NCBI GenBank assembly: GCA_003131635.1
Contig: PKVZ01000046.1
Coordinates: forward strand, 6,595 to 40,023
From: Acidobacteriaceae bacterium
Lineage (GTDB): Bacteria > Acidobacteriota > Terriglobia > Terriglobales > Acidobacteriaceae
Direction of reading: 5' to 3'
DNA: 33,429 bases
Under the pieces are notes generated by a model. That model searched no databases. It saw only the letters and a program-made list of their open reading frames with translations, and had not been told where the DNA came from. Shown here piece after piece: positions 33,142-33,429 of the stretch. The translations under genes and the position numbers were made by a program. The first letter of the stretch is position 1; every line of letters begins with the position of its first letter.

Positions 33142-33429
33142 CTAGTGGTACACGTAATAAAACACGAAACCGACCAGCCCGGCAGTCATCACCAGCGCGT
33201 ACCACTGCACCAGACCCCATTCGAACAAGCGCGCCGGATACGAGAGCATGCGCGCCAGAATGGCCGGTCCGTTGACGCAGATGCCGTCGATCATCCACTT
33301 GTCCCACCAACTGGAAATCGTTGCCGTGAGACGCGTGATCCAGCCTACGTCGTTGACGGCGGCATCAATCACGTGCGAGTCCGCCCAGGACGACGCTTCG
33401 CCCAATCCCAGCACGCCCAGGCGGACGTC
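33142..33429 (-). CDS. nuoL: NADH-quinone oxidoreductase subunit L, C-terminal part
   Basis: The last 95 codons of a frame that enters from the right edge and ends at TAG 33144-33142. The sequence SHVIDAAVNDVGWITRL, KWMIDGICVNGP and the final helix LVQWYALVMTAGLVGFVFYY match the C-terminus of NuoL, where a long lateral helix is followed by a last membrane helix. Its position directly upstream of nuoM supports this. The N-terminal antiporter-like core is outside the window. An internal GTG at 33414 is not the start. Confidence 0.88.
   Translation of the reverse strand, partial: DVRLGVLGLGEASSWADSHVIDAAVNDVGWITRLTATISSWWDKWMIDGICVNGPAILARMLSYPARLFEWGLVQWYALVMTAGLVGFVFYYVYH

Noticed and set aside
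31650..33145. Long open frames on other frames of the nuoM region
   Set aside because: They overlap a full-length NuoM with conserved proton-path residues; they arise from GC-rich codon bias.
1..33429. CRISPR array, insertion sequence, prophage or tRNA genes
   Set aside because: No regularly spaced short direct repeats with unique spacers, no transposase or phage proteins and no tRNA-like folds were seen.

Overview
The window is about 33 kb of GC-rich bacterial chromosome, most likely from an Acidobacteriota (Terriglobia, Koribacter/Sulfotelmatobacter-like) genome. This is inference from gene content, not from a marker gene. The clues are a Ser/Thr kinase fused to a PD40-type beta-propeller, a coproheme-decarboxylase-type HemQ, a Crp/Fnr protein of a type I associate with this group, several secreted proteins of unknown family, and an F0 operon (atpZ-atpI-atpB-atpE) fused to the end of a nuo operon. 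No tRNA, rRNA, CRISPR array, transposase or phage gene was seen.

Layout. 1-2828 (-): the N-terminal 942 codons of a very repetitive secreted beta-strand-repeat protein that runs off the left edge. 2829-3541: its promoter region, including a helically phased GGGACA repeat. 3542-7101 (+): a small secreted His/Tyr-rich protein, a secreted serine hydrolase and an APC-type permease. 7166-7972 (-): a Crp/Fnr regulator broken by an in-frame TGA and apparently lacking its start codon. 8077-8224 (-): a candidate structured small RNA ending in an intrinsic terminator. 8461-9255 (+): an orphan NarL-type histidine kinase. 9376-13477 (-): a kinase/propeller protein and an unrecognised secreted protein. 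13577-14992 (+): hemQ and an AhpD-like gene, separated by a fold-back repeat. 15007-17910 (-): a membrane pentapeptide-repeat protein, an alkyltransferase-like protein and a YeiH-type permease, closely packed. 17991-18341 (-): a STAS-domain anti-sigma-factor antagonist. 18504-21583 (+): the replication/repair set dnaX-ybaB-recR. 21640-22191 (-): an MmcB-like nuclease-fold protein. 22432-22971 (+): a secreted two-repeat protein. 23032-24678 (-): a CHAD-HD protein probably linked to polyphosphate. 24992-27658 (+): a HEAT/PilZ-like protein. 27706-27738: a strong terminator between convergent units. 27766-33429 (-): atpE, atpB, atpI, atpZ, nuoN, nuoM and the end of nuoL, reading as one long energy-conservation operon, nuoL first.

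How the parts fit. The right end couples the proton-pumping antiporter-like subunits of complex I to F0 of ATP synthase in one transcript. The middle holds housekeeping replication and repair genes next to signalling proteins (STAS, histidine kinase, Ser/Thr kinase, PilZ). Intergenic gaps repeatedly carry fold-back repeats built from short iterated units (14491, 20871, 28159, 33062), and one GC-rich palindrome lies inside the CHAD-HD coding sequence.

Most worth a second look: the structured RNA at 8077-8224, the doubly damaged Crp/Fnr gene, the large repeat protein at the left edge, the apparent non-canonical start of the HEAT/PilZ gene, the kinase lacking its catalytic-loop lysine, the CHAD-HD fusion and the 10-bp phased repeat.
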